Counted from the stretch's first letter, positions 16,101 to 22,168 are shown. The stretch is DNA of 25,811 bases from JBBQER01 sp052148155 (GCA_052148155.1 JBKQIY010000211.1:1-25811), one strand, 5' to 3'. Translations and numbers: made by a program. Notes: generated from the letters alone by a model not told the origin.

Positions 16101-17020
16101 GGGAAGACTTCGTCGAGGGCCCAGTTGACCCAATCGAGCTCGTGCGGAGTCACGCTCATCGCCTCGATCGTGAGCGACCGATTCGTTCCGGTTGCGTACT
16201 GCCCGACGAACCCGTCGGACTGCATCCATCCGGCCAGCGCTGCTTCTGCGATCTCACGGGTAGAGATCTCACCGGTCCCCCACGACTCACTGCGGTGCCA
16301 CTCGAGCTGATCACCCGGGCGGAGGTCGCCGGCCGTTGCCCATCCGGCGCTGGCGCCGTTGCGGTGCCGCCACACCCGATGATCGGCCGTGACATCCAGC
16401 GTGACACCGGCCTTCGTGTGCACGCGCAGCACCGACTTGCGCCCGTTGTGCTTCACCGCGACGACGGATGTGAGGCCGTACGCATCGAACACCTTCGCAC
16501 CGATTGCGTGTTCCTCGACGAGCCTTCCGATCGGCACCAGTCCTTCGGGAGTCGCCACGAGCGCGTCGTACGGCTGGCACGCACTCGCTTGTTGGGGCAC
16601 ACCCTTCACGCCGATGTTGAACCACACCGGCGAGTTGAACGCGGCGCGCTGGTGCACGAGCGCGTACTTGAGCTCGTCGCGGAACGCGTCGGCTTCCTCG
16701 TCGTCGACGAAGTAACCATCTTTGATTCCCCAGTCGGTGATCGTGTCGGTCACCCGGTCGATCACCTGGCGCAGCGAGACCTCGCGCTCGGGCAGCCCGA
16801 GCGTGCCGCGGAAGTACTTCTGGGCGACGATGTTGGTGGCGTTCACCGACCAGGTGGTCGGGAACTCGACACCGGCCTGGAAGAAGGCGTCACCACCGTC
16901 TTTGAAGTTGGGAATACGCGCGTCGCGCCGCTCCCACTCGACGGTGTCGTAGGGGTGCGTCCCTCGACTCGTGAAGTGTCGGCGAATCCCGATTCCGAGC
17001 TGCTGCGGCGCCTTGGCCAT
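13160..17020 (-). CDS. nrdJ: B12-dependent (class II) ribonucleoside-diphosphate reductase, intein-containing
   Basis: A 1286-residue precursor; removal of the 358-residue intein leaves about 928 residues, usual for class II NrdJ. It reduces ribonucleotides to deoxyribonucleotides using adenosylcobalamin to form the thiyl radical, without an oxygen-dependent second subunit. Visible marks are the redox cysteine in SA-CFILAVDD (first residue after the intein), the radical cysteine in NPCSE (codon 14885-14887), the partner cysteine in NSACNLASINL, the phosphate-binding APTGTIALMMD and a C-terminal zinc ribbon CHVCG...CYACPSCG...C. I chose ATG 17020 (MAKAPQQLG) because AGGAGG lies 11 nt upstream; the frame extends 20 codons further to a GTG without support. 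It is divergent from nrdR, with a NrdR-box-like palindrome between them, so repression by NrdR-nucleotide is likely. No cobalamin riboswitch was recognised. Confidence 0.95.
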   Translation of the reverse strand: MAKAPQQLGIGIRRHFTSRGTHPYDTVEWERRDARIPNFKDGGDAFFQAGVEFPTTWSVNATNIVAQKYFRGTLGLPEREVSLRQVIDRVTDTITDWGIKDGYFVDDEEADAFRDELKYALVHQRAAFNSPVWFNIGVKGVPQQASACQPYDALVATPEGLVPIGRLVEEHAIGAKVFDAYGLTSVVAVKHNGRKSVLRVHTKAGVTLDVTADHRVWRHRNGASAGWATAGDLRPGDQLEWHRSESWGTGEISTREIAEAALAGWMQSDGFVGQYATGTNRSLTIEAMSVTPHELDWVNWALDEVFPGVHRHERSVVTQDRALDCRCTRLYGEHLRPFVERWGLAARGVDMVVPSHLFEAPLPIVAAYLRSIFQAEGDVSQRERSSVVGLDMVSEELVRGLQLLLMRFGIFSRVRRKEDRRDNRLSTWSLAIRVAGDRRRFADEVGFVCERKAAKLEATFDVPGLADNASKRLEIDRIEELGEMDVYDIQTESGEYLSNHLRVHNCFILAVDDTMDAILNWYREEGIIFKGGSGAGVNLSRIRSSKENLQGGGTASGPVSFMRGADASAGTIKSGGKTRRAAKMVILDVDHPDIEDFIWCKAVEERKARALRDAGFDMDLDGKDSHSIQYQNANNSVRVTEEFMQAVIDDREWQLKAVKTGEPIKTMKARDLMKQIAQSAWECADPGMQFDTTINKWHTAKNTGRINASNPCSEYMHLDNSACNLASINLLTYLGDDDRFDVAGYKHTIEIMFTAQEILVGNADYPTEPIAETSRQFRQLGLGYANLGALLMALGMPYDSDAGRAYTSALTAVMTGHAYATSARTAARMGPFAGYAENEEPMLDVLRMHRDAAVNQIDEALVPAELAGEARAAWNDAVDLGERFGVRNSQASVIAPTGTIALMMDCDTTGIEPDLALTKAKKLVGGGTMFIVNQTVPRALRNLGYGNDEIDRIVAYIDEQKTIVGAPALKGEHLPVFACSMGDNVIHYMGHIRMMGAVQPWISGAISKTANMPEEATVEDVEELYIESWRLGLKAVALYRDNCKVGQPLSTQKKAGDASNSAAAIGAQVERIIETVIVQEPVRQKLPRTRTAKTFSFRVADCHGYATIGEYEDGRPGELFLQVAKGGSTLAGIMDAFAISVSHGLQYGVPLEAFVEMFTNMRFEPAGMTDDPDIRFATSLVDYIFRRMAVEYLAPDKREALGILTVGERLQPTLPGVEESTTPMEHSHELPPEDRAPSAVLEAPKAVAPVQAREREVVLCHVCGDMMQRAGSCYACPSCGSTSGCS
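15506..16579 (-). mobile_element. intein with LAGLIDADG homing endonuclease, inside NrdJ
   Basis: An in-frame 358-residue insertion splits the NrdJ sequence between ...QQASA and CFILAVDD. It has the splicing blocks: Cys1 (CQPYDALVATPEG), block B TADH (64-67), block F DVYDIQTESGEYLSNH (338-353) and block G HN (357-358) followed by Cys+1. The central part carries two dodecapeptide motifs of LAGLIDADG endonucleases, LAGWMQSDG (115-123, acidic D122) and LRSIFQAEG (222-230, acidic E229), so both catalytic acids are retained and homing activity is possible. All residues needed for protein splicing are present. The excision point is directly before a redox-active Cys of the reductase, so the enzyme cannot work until splicing is complete. 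Boundaries are exact if the standard Cys1...His-Asn/Cys rule applies. Confidence 0.95.
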
Positions 17021-17076
17021 GTGCGAATCTTCCTCCTGGGGACGGAGTGCGGGGGGCTGGGGGTGGTTCTGGTCAA

Positions 17077-17092
17077 CCACAAGATCTTGTGG
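17077..17092. promoter_or_regulatory. NrdR-box-like 16-bp palindrome
   Basis: CCACAAGATCTTGTGG is a perfect 16-bp palindrome in the nrdJ-nrdR divergent region, 57 bp before the nrdJ start. It agrees well with the known NrdR consensus acaCwAtATaTwGtgt, including the C, A, central AT, T and G core positions. NrdR boxes normally occur in pairs about three helical turns apart; I see no good second copy. A small stem GTGGTT/AACCAC (17063-17080) overlaps its left edge. Confidence 0.7.
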
Positions 17093-17260
17093 CCTGGCGG
17101 CAAGCGGACCGCGACAGGAAGGGTATTACATCACTGTCATTCCTGCGCCGCAAGGCTCTTCGATTTCCATCGAGCCTGCTCAAGGGGCGTTCGCGAAGAT
17201 TCGCACTTGTGCACTGCCGCACGAGGCGGAGGCGCCGGCCAACTCCGTCGCGACGAGTTG

Positions 17261-17266
17261 TACCGT
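17261..17266 (+). promoter_or_regulatory. candidate -10 hexamer TACCGT, 7 nt before nrdR
   Basis: TACCGT is followed by exactly 7 nt and the GTG at 17274, with no Shine-Dalgarno sequence. This supports GTG 17274, rather than the GTG at 17265 that lies within the hexamer, as the start of a leaderless nrdR mRNA. No clear -35 element is present. Confidence 0.45.
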
Positions 17267-17273
17267 GCTCACC

Positions 17274-17747
17274 GTGCGCTGTCCGTTCTGCCGTGGAAAT
17301 GACGACAAAGTTGTCGATTCACGGGCGGGCGAGGACGGCGCCGCGATCCGGCGACGCCGCGAGTGCCTGGCCTGCGGGCGACGATTCACCACCTACGAAC
17401 GCGTCGACGAGCACGGTCTCGTCGTACGCAAGCGGGACGGGACCCAAGAGCCCTTCGATCGCGACAAGCTGCGTGACGGCATCGAACGAGCCGCGACCGG
17501 ACGGCTCGACGAGCATGCGCTGGACGCGACAGCAAGTGAGATCGAAGAGCAGCTGCGCGCCGAGGGCGGTGACGTCGGCAGTGACCGCATCGGCGTCACC
17601 GTGCTCGACCGGCTACGCAGTCTCGATCATGTTGCGTATCTCCGGTTCGCGTCTGTCTACAAGGGCTTCGAGGATCTCGCCGATTTCGAGCGAGAGGTCG
17701 TGGAGCTCCAAAAGACGACCGAGCCCAAGCGACGTCTCCCCAACTGA
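17274..17747 (+). CDS. nrdR: transcriptional repressor NrdR
   Basis: A 157-residue protein of standard length for NrdR, the nucleotide-sensing repressor of ribonucleotide reductase genes. The N-terminal zinc ribbon is complete: RCPFC (C3, C6) and CLACG (C31, C34), with the conserved VDSR and RRFTTYER around them. An ATP-cone follows (VVRKRDGTQEPFDRDKLRDGI, in parts: VVRKRDG, PFDRDKLRDGI), which binds ATP/dATP and sets DNA binding. The start is GTG 17274, giving the usual (M)RCPFC terminus and placed 7 nt after a -10-like hexamer. It is divergent from nrdJ, its expected target, and convergent with the LysM gene. This order, nrdR - LysM gene - lexA, matches Rv2718c-Rv2719c-Rv2720 of Mycobacterium tuberculosis. 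Confidence 0.95.
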   Translation: MRCPFCRGNDDKVVDSRAGEDGAAIRRRRECLACGRRFTTYERVDEHGLVVRKRDGTQEPFDRDKLRDGIERAATGRLDEHALDATASEIEEQLRAEGGDVGSDRIGVTVLDRLRSLDHVAYLRFASVYKGFEDLADFEREVVELQKTTEPKRRLPN

Positions 17748-17772
17748 CCGCGCGGGCGCTGACCGCGCGGGC
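17744..17772. repeat. 15-bp tandem duplication across the nrdR stop codon
   Basis: CTGACCGCGCGGGC occurs at 17744-17757 and again at 17759-17772, a direct repeat with a 15-bp period. The TGA of nrdR is inside the first copy. Immediately after it, CTTCGA (17772-17777) and TCGAAG (17788-17793) can form a 6-bp stem with a 10-nt loop between the convergent nrdR and LysM genes, a weak terminator candidate. Confidence 0.7.
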
Positions 17773-17807
17773 TTCGATCAGCGACCCTCGAAGGGCGGGC
17801 GAGGCCG

Positions 17808-18263
17808 TCACGCCGACCACCGGATGACCTCGCCGGGTTGCACGGACGACGTCCCGAGCTCCGACGCGAGTTCGTCGACGACCGGTCGCGGGTCGGAGTT
17901 AGGTGCGAGCCGCTCGGCGATGGACCACAACGTGTCGCCGGGTTGCACAATGACGCTTTCGACGTGCGGGCTGCGCTCGGGGGCGGTGGTGGTGTTACCC
18001 CCGAGCGCAGCACCCGCATGCGTCGCCGTCAGCAGCACGCCCAAGCCGAGCGCCGCGGCGACGAGGCGCCGCCGCCAATAGACGGCTGCACCATGGCTGC
18101 GCGTCACTCGGGGACTGGGCTGACGGCGAACAGGCACCCGTTGCACGTTCCCCGGGCGCAGGGGAATGACCCGAGCAGGAATCGCCCGGGCTGGAATGGG
18201 ACGTTTAGGAACCGCCCAGCGCGAAACGTCTTCCTCGGGCGGGGTTTGCAGAACAGCGACCAT
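17808..18263 (-). CDS. membrane-anchored LysM protein, candidate SOS-induced division inhibitor
   Basis: A 151-residue protein with a basic, proline-rich cytoplasmic N-terminus (1-66), one transmembrane segment (about 67-88, LVAAALGLGVLLTA) and an extracytoplasmic LysM domain (about 102-149: VIVQPGDTLWSIAERLAP ... VQPGEVIRW) that should bind peptidoglycan. No separate hydrolase domain is visible. It lies between nrdR and lexA, in the same place as mycobacterial Rv2719c/ChiZ, and has the architecture of YneA of Bacillus and DivS of Corynebacterium, SOS-induced cell-division suppressors encoded next to lexA. The shared region with lexA holds SOS boxes, one of them inside its own candidate promoter. 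The division-inhibitor role is inference from context. ATG 18263 is preferred; the frame extends to a TTG at 18335 with no supporting signal. Confidence 0.8.
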   Translation of the reverse strand: MVAVLQTPPEEDVSRWAVPKRPIPARAIPARVIPLRPGNVQRVPVRRQPSPRVTRSHGAAVYWRRRLVAAALGLGVLLTATHAGAALGGNTTTAPERSPHVESVIVQPGDTLWSIAERLAPNSDPRPVVDELASELGTSSVQPGEVIRWSA

Positions 18264-18354
18264 GTTGTGTTGCGACCTCTCGGAGGGGGCGGGGAAGCCC
18301 GAATCGACTGGGGCGTTCCGTCGATCGAGATCCAACCAGCCAGGTGAGACACTG

Positions 18355-18384
18355 ACTTTGGCCGAACAGGTGTTCGCCTGTCAA
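18355..18384 (-). promoter_or_regulatory. candidate promoter of the LysM gene, overlapped by SOS box 1
   Basis: Minus-strand TTGACA (18379-18384) is a perfect -35 hexamer. An 18-bp spacer leads to CAAAGT (18355-18360), a weak -10. SOS box 1 (18363-18376) lies entirely within the spacer, where bound LexA would block polymerase. Confidence 0.5.
18363..18376. promoter_or_regulatory. LexA-binding site (SOS box 1)
   Basis: CGAACAGGTGTTCG matches the actinobacterial SOS consensus CGAACRNRYGTTYG at every position. It is 65 bp before the lexA start and 100 bp before the LysM gene start. Its centre is 31 bp, about three helical turns, from that of box 2. Confidence 0.92.
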
Positions 18385-18393
18385 GGGAAAAGG

Positions 18394-18407
18394 CGAACGG
18401 GTGTTTG
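18394..18407. promoter_or_regulatory. LexA-binding site (SOS box 2)
   Basis: CGAACGGGTGTTTG also matches CGAACRNRYGTTYG at every position. It overlaps the candidate -35 of lexA (TTTGCC, 18404-18409), so it is well placed for lexA autoregulation. Confidence 0.9.
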
Positions 18408-18410
18408 CCC

Positions 18411-18424
18411 CGAACGCGTGATCG
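18411..18424. promoter_or_regulatory. possible third SOS box (one mismatch)
   Basis: CGAACGCGTGATCG differs from CGAACRNRYGTTYG at one core position (A in place of T). It sits between the candidate -35 and -10 of lexA, 17 bp centre to centre from box 2. It could be a degenerate or weak LexA site. Confidence 0.4.
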
Positions 18425-18427
18425 TGT

Positions 18428-18433
18428 TAGCGT
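18428..18433 (+). promoter_or_regulatory. candidate -10 hexamer TAGCGT of a leaderless lexA promoter
   Basis: TAGCGT ends exactly 7 nt before the lexA ATG (18441), and TTTGCC 18 bp upstream can serve as the -35. No Shine-Dalgarno sequence lies before the ATG, so transcription probably starts at the start codon. Confidence 0.5.
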
Positions 18434-18440
18434 CGACCGC

Positions 18441-19115
18441 ATGGCTCGCAGCCCCGCCCCCAGCCCCTCCGCCGCTGTGTCTGTGGCCGGAGGTCCGCTC
18501 ACGACCCGCCAACGGCAGGTCCTCGAGTTCATCGACGCCGAGGTCCGTCAACGCGGGTATCCGCCGAGCGTCCGAGAGATCGGCGAGGCCGTCGGGCTTT
18601 CGTCGCCTTCGACCGTTCATGCGCACCTCGCCGCGCTCCAGGACAAGGGCTATTTGCACCGCGATCCGAGCAAGCCGCGGGCGATCGAGGTCACCCTCGA
18701 GCCCAGTACCGGTTCCGCGGCGGAACGGCGGCCGGTACGCCACATTCCGCTTGTCGGCGACGTCGCAGCTGGCACCGGCGTGCTCGCGGCCGAGCAGGTC
18801 GAAGAGTTGATGCCGGTGCCGGAAGACCTGACCGGCGACGGTGAGCTGTTCATGCTGCGGGTGCGCGGCGAGTCGATGATCAACGCCGGCATCTTCGACG
18901 GCGACTTCGTCGTCGTACGCGTCCAGCCTGACGCTGATGCGGGCGACATCGTCGTGGCCGGCATTCCCGGCGAAGAGGCCACCGTCAAGACGTTCTTGCG
19001 CAAGCGCAACAAGATTGTGCTACGTCCGGCTAACGAGACGATGGAAGATCTCGTCTTCGAGCCGAATGACGTGCGGATCTACGGCAAGGTCGTCACGCTC
19101 TTGCGGCGGATCTAA
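18441..19115 (+). CDS. lexA: SOS-response repressor LexA
   Basis: A 224-residue protein with both LexA domains. The N-terminal winged helix (LTTRQRQVLEFIDAEV, GYPPSVREIGEAVGLSSPST) binds SOS boxes. The C-terminal S24 peptidase domain has the self-cleavage bond Ala110-Gly111 in VGDVAAGTGV, the nucleophile S145 in RGESMINAGI and the general-base K183 in ATVKTF. RecA filaments trigger cleavage after DNA damage and release the SOS regulon. ATG 18441 gives a normal N-terminus; the frame is open further upstream but would start inside SOS box 2. Two perfect SOS boxes and one near-match precede it, so it is autoregulated, and the divergent LysM gene is probably co-regulated. Only 12 bp separate its stop from that of convergent dapE; a 5-bp stem there is too weak to call a terminator. 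Confidence 0.97.
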   Translation: MARSPAPSPSAAVSVAGGPLTTRQRQVLEFIDAEVRQRGYPPSVREIGEAVGLSSPSTVHAHLAALQDKGYLHRDPSKPRAIEVTLEPSTGSAAERRPVRHIPLVGDVAAGTGVLAAEQVEELMPVPEDLTGDGELFMLRVRGESMINAGIFDGDFVVVRVQPDADAGDIVVAGIPGEEATVKTFLRKRNKIVLRPANETMEDLVFEPNDVRIYGKVVTLLRRI

Positions 19116-19127
19116 CCGCCGGTCGGT

Positions 19128-20183
19128 TCAACCAGCGACGAACTTCGACAGCACTCCCAGACAGTGTTCGAGGTCAGTTCGCTCGACCCGTTCGTCGGCG
19201 GTGTGTGCCAGTTCGGGATTAGCCGGACCGAAGTTGACCGCGGCGATGTCGTGTTGGGTGAAGCGGGCCACGTCGGTCCATCCGAGTTTCGGTCGCACGC
19301 GTAGATGACCGGCGCTGATCAGTTCGCCGATCAGCGGATGGGAGAGGTTCGGCGCGGCCGCCGCCGACGCACTGATGATCTCGACCTCGTCGGCGTCGTC
19401 GAACAGTGCTCGCGTGTGCGCCTGCGCGTCGACGAACGAACACGCGGGCGCGTAGCGACGGTTCACGACAACTTCGCACCGGTCTGGGACCACGTTGTTG
19501 GCAATCCCGGCTGCGATGCGCACGACTTGCAGCGACTCCCGATATGCCAGGCCGTCGACCGTGACTGTCGGCGCTTCGAACGCGGCGACGCGCGCGAGCA
19601 TCGGCGCAGCTCGGTGCACGGCGTTCACGCCCATCCACGGCCGGGCCGAATGGGCACGTGCGCCGTGGAAGGTCACCTGGACGTGGATCGTTCCCTGGCA
19701 TCCGGCTTCGAGCCATCCGCCGGTCGGTTCGAGCAGGATCGCAAGATCTCCCGAAACGAGGTCAGGGCGCTCGGCGAACAGGCGGCGCAGCCCGTTGTGC
19801 TCGTCGCTGACTTCCTCACCGTCGTAGAACACGAACGTGACGTCACGACTCCCCGACCCGTTTGCCGCTAACTCGGCGAGCTCGAGCATTACGGCCAGCC
19901 CGCCTTTCATGTCGGCCGAGCCCAGCCCATGCAATGTGTCGCCGGCGAGGTGAGGGGTGACGTTGTCGCTGGCGGGCACCGTGTCGAGATGACCGCCGAG
20001 CACCAGCCGGTGCGCGGCGCCGCGTTGGGTGCGGGCGACGACGTTGGCGCCTAGCCGCGCGATCTCGAGATTCGGTGCGCGCTCGCGCAGCCGCGCTTCG
20101 ACCAGTCCGCAGAGTGCCGCCTCGGAACCACTTACCGACGGGACGGCGCACAATTGCTCGGTCAGCGCGAGCAGATCGGTCAC
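19128..20183 (-). CDS. dapE: succinyl-diaminopimelate desuccinylase
   Basis: A 351-residue M20 metallopeptidase. It hydrolyses N-succinyl-LL-2,6-diaminopimelate to LL-diaminopimelate and succinate, a cytoplasmic step in lysine and cell-wall diaminopimelate synthesis. The two-zinc site is clear: GGHLDTVP (H65, D67), GSADMKGG (D91) and YDGEEVSDEHNGL (general base E123 and ligand E124); GWTDVARF and the closing AHTADERV segment are also typical, giving the actinobacterial DapE pattern. The GTG start (20183) overlaps the dapD stop in a GTGA junction, so it is translationally coupled to dapD. It is the last gene of the minus-strand unit. Context beside dapD and dapC makes DapE much more likely than ArgE or another M20 amidase. 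Confidence 0.93.
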   Translation of the reverse strand: MTDLLALTEQLCAVPSVSGSEAALCGLVEARLRERAPNLEIARLGANVVARTQRGAAHRLVLGGHLDTVPASDNVTPHLAGDTLHGLGSADMKGGLAVMLELAELAANGSGSRDVTFVFYDGEEVSDEHNGLRRLFAERPDLVSGDLAILLEPTGGWLEAGCQGTIHVQVTFHGARAHSARPWMGVNAVHRAAPMLARVAAFEAPTVTVDGLAYRESLQVVRIAAGIANNVVPDRCEVVVNRRYAPACSFVDAQAHTRALFDDADEVEIISASAAAAPNLSHPLIGELISAGHLRVRPKLGWTDVARFTQHDIAAVNFGPANPELAHTADERVERTDLEHCLGVLSKFVAG

Positions 20184-21004
20184 GAGACGATGTCGTGCTC
20201 GCGCAGTAGCGCGTTGAGTTTGAGCTTGTCGTGCTCTTCACCCTCGGCGAGGGTACGCAGGATCAATGCGCAGGGAAGCCCGAAGGTGCCACCGGCGAAC
20301 TCCTTCATGCGTGTGCCCTGGACGACCACCGAACGTTCGGGAATGACGCCCCGCGCCACTTCCCGACCGGTGTTCGAGTCGACGACTGGCGTGTTCGATG
20401 TGAAAATCAGACCGGCGCCGAGCTTCGCTCCGCGTCGTACCCGTGCTCCGTTGACGATCATGCACCGTGAACCGATGAAGCAGTCGTCCTCCACGACGAC
20501 CGGGACCGCTTCCGGCGGCTCGAGCACACCGCCGATACCAACGCCGCCCGAGAGGTGGACGCGCTTGCCGATCTGCGCGCACGACGCAACCGTTGCCCAC
20601 GTGTCGATCAGGGTTCCTTCGTCGACGTACGCGCCGATGTTCACATAGCTGGGCATCATGATCACCGTCGGAGCGAGGTAGGCGCCGAACCGGGCGGAGG
20701 CGCCGGGCACGACTCGCACGCCGGCAGCCTTGTAGCCCTTCTTCAGAGGCAGTTTGTCGACGTATTCGAACGGACCGGCCTCGATGATCTGCATCTCCTG
20801 AACGCGGAACCACATGAGTATCGCCAGCTTCAACCACTCGTTGACCGTCACGTCGTCGCCGATCTCGGCGACCCGTACCTCGCCACGATCGAGCATCCCG
20901 ATCGCCGATCGCACCGCGTCGTGCGCGTGCGCTACCGACATGACCTCACGCCAGTCGTCACCCGCCTCCCAGAGCTGCGTGATCGTCTTCTCGAGATCGT
21001 TCAC
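20180..21004 (-). CDS. dapD: 2,3,4,5-tetrahydropyridine-2,6-dicarboxylate N-succinyltransferase, proteobacterial type
   Basis: A 274-residue left-handed beta-helix acyltransferase that succinylates tetrahydrodipicolinate with succinyl-CoA. The diagnostic stretch is MPSYVNIGAYVDEGTLIDTW (117-136), followed by ATVASCAQIGK, HLSGGVGIGGVLEPP and VVEDDCFIGSRC. Both its length and these motifs match the E. coli DapD group closely, rather than the longer mycobacterial DapD type (about 317 residues, Rv1201c), which is unusual for an actinobacterium. The GTG start at 21004 has GAGGAG upstream at good spacing. dapC ends 21 bp before it and dapE overlaps its stop by 4 nt, so three successive or near-successive pathway steps are encoded together. 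Confidence 0.95.
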   Translation of the reverse strand: MNDLEKTITQLWEAGDDWREVMSVAHAHDAVRSAIGMLDRGEVRVAEIGDDVTVNEWLKLAILMWFRVQEMQIIEAGPFEYVDKLPLKKGYKAAGVRVVPGASARFGAYLAPTVIMMPSYVNIGAYVDEGTLIDTWATVASCAQIGKRVHLSGGVGIGGVLEPPEAVPVVVEDDCFIGSRCMIVNGARVRRGAKLGAGLIFTSNTPVVDSNTGREVARGVIPERSVVVQGTRMKEFAGGTFGLPCALILRTLAEGEEHDKLKLNALLREHDIVS

Positions 21005-21025
21005 CGGTTCTCCTCGTGAATGAAG

Positions 21026-22168
21026 TCAGGTCTGGGTGCGCCCGAGACGGTCGAACGCGAGCTCGAATCGGTCCCGCGGTTGGACGAGCGCGACTCGAAC
21101 GTGATCGGCCCCGGCCGGGCCGTACAGATCTCCGGGCGCGACCAACAGACCGGCGGCCTGCGCGAGCTGCGCGGCGATCTCCCATCCGTCGTCGATGCCG
21201 TCGACGTGGCGCATCCACAGGTAGAACAGGCACGGCCCGCCGTCGTGTACGAGACCGATGCGTGCGAGCGCTTCGACGCAAAGCGATCGCCGATCTTGGT
21301 AACGGGCGCGCTGTTCGGCGACATGCACGTCGTCGCCTAACGCCGCCGCCGCGGCTGCTTGCATCGGCACCGGCACCATCAAGCCGGCATGCTTGCGCGT
21401 CTCGACGAGATACGACACGAGGTCGGGATCGCCGGCGTAGAAGCCGACGCGCATGCCGGCCAGGTTGGAACGCTTGGAGAGGCTGTGCATCGCGAGCACA
21501 CCGTCGGTGCCGGTGGCGAGAATCGTCGCCGGCTCCGGCGCGAACTCGGTGTAGCACTCGTCACTTGCGACGACGATGCCACGCGCACGCGCCCACCCCG
21601 CGACGCTCCCGAGATGGAACGAGTCGGCCGCCGACGACGACGGGTTGCCGGGCTCGTTCACCCACAACAGCAGTGCGCGATCGGCGTCAGCATCGGAGAC
21701 CGCGTCGAGATCGAGATGCCAGTCGGCGTCGAGGGGCACGGGCACCGCCCGGCAGCCGGCGAGCACTGCGCCCATCTCGTAGCTCGGATATGCGATTGCG
21801 GGATACAGCACCGTGTCGCGCTGCGGGTTCCGCAACCGGAGCAGGTGCGCAAGCGCGGCGACGAGTTCCTTGGTGCCGACGCACGCGCCGACCTGCGCCG
21901 CGTCGACGGTGACGCCGTAGCGACGGACGATCCATTCGGCCGCCGCTTCGCGCAATGCGGGACTGCCGGCCGAAGCCGGGTAACCCATCGAACTCGACAG
22001 CGCCGCCTCCGCGGCTTTCGCCGCGACTTCGGGCACCGGATCGCACGGCGTCCCGATCGAGCAGTCCACGGCTCCGCCCGGCATGCTGTCGGCGAGACGT
22101 TTCAGCGCGCGCAGCCGGTCATACGGATAGGGCGGCGGGACAAAACCCGCGACGGGATCGGCGACCAT
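21026..22168 (-). CDS. dapC: N-succinyldiaminopimelate aminotransferase
   Basis: A 380-residue fold-type I PLP aminotransferase of the actinobacterial DapC group, converting N-succinyl-2-amino-6-oxopimelate to N-succinyl-diaminopimelate with glutamate as donor. Visible residues are the PLP Lys in HSLSKRSNLAGMR (K232), the Asp and Tyr contacting the cofactor in ASDECYTEF (D203, Y206), the Asn in NEPGNPSS, and the substrate-carboxylate Arg near the end (VRVAL). The N-terminal PPYPYDRLRALKRLAD segment is typical of this group. ATG 22168 is 20 bp after the hflX stop. No strong Shine-Dalgarno sequence is seen; a TAGTCT hexamer lies 9 nt upstream. The assignment rests on the motif pattern and on dapD and dapE following directly. 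Confidence 0.9.
   Translation of the reverse strand: MVADPVAGFVPPPYPYDRLRALKRLADSMPGGAVDCSIGTPCDPVPEVAAKAAEAALSSSMGYPASAGSPALREAAAEWIVRRYGVTVDAAQVGACVGTKELVAALAHLLRLRNPQRDTVLYPAIAYPSYEMGAVLAGCRAVPVPLDADWHLDLDAVSDADADRALLLWVNEPGNPSSSAADSFHLGSVAGWARARGIVVASDECYTEFAPEPATILATGTDGVLAMHSLSKRSNLAGMRVGFYAGDPDLVSYLVETRKHAGLMVPVPMQAAAAAALGDDVHVAEQRARYQDRRSLCVEALARIGLVHDGGPCLFYLWMRHVDGIDDGWEIAAQLAQAAGLLVAPGDLYGPAGADHVRVALVQPRDRFELAFDRLGRTQT

Noticed and set aside
17021..17080. N-terminal 20-codon extension of NrdJ from a GTG at 17080
   Set aside because: AGGAGG sits inside the extension at a distance fitting ATG 17020, and the extension overlaps the NrdR-box palindrome.
17021..17273. Cobalamin riboswitch upstream of nrdJ
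   Set aside because: Looked for because the enzyme is B12-dependent; no B12-box-like sequence or extended fold was recognised, and the leader is short.
19114..19128. Stem AACCG/CGGTT between lexA and dapE as terminator
   Set aside because: Only five base pairs, overlaps both stop codons and has no T-run.
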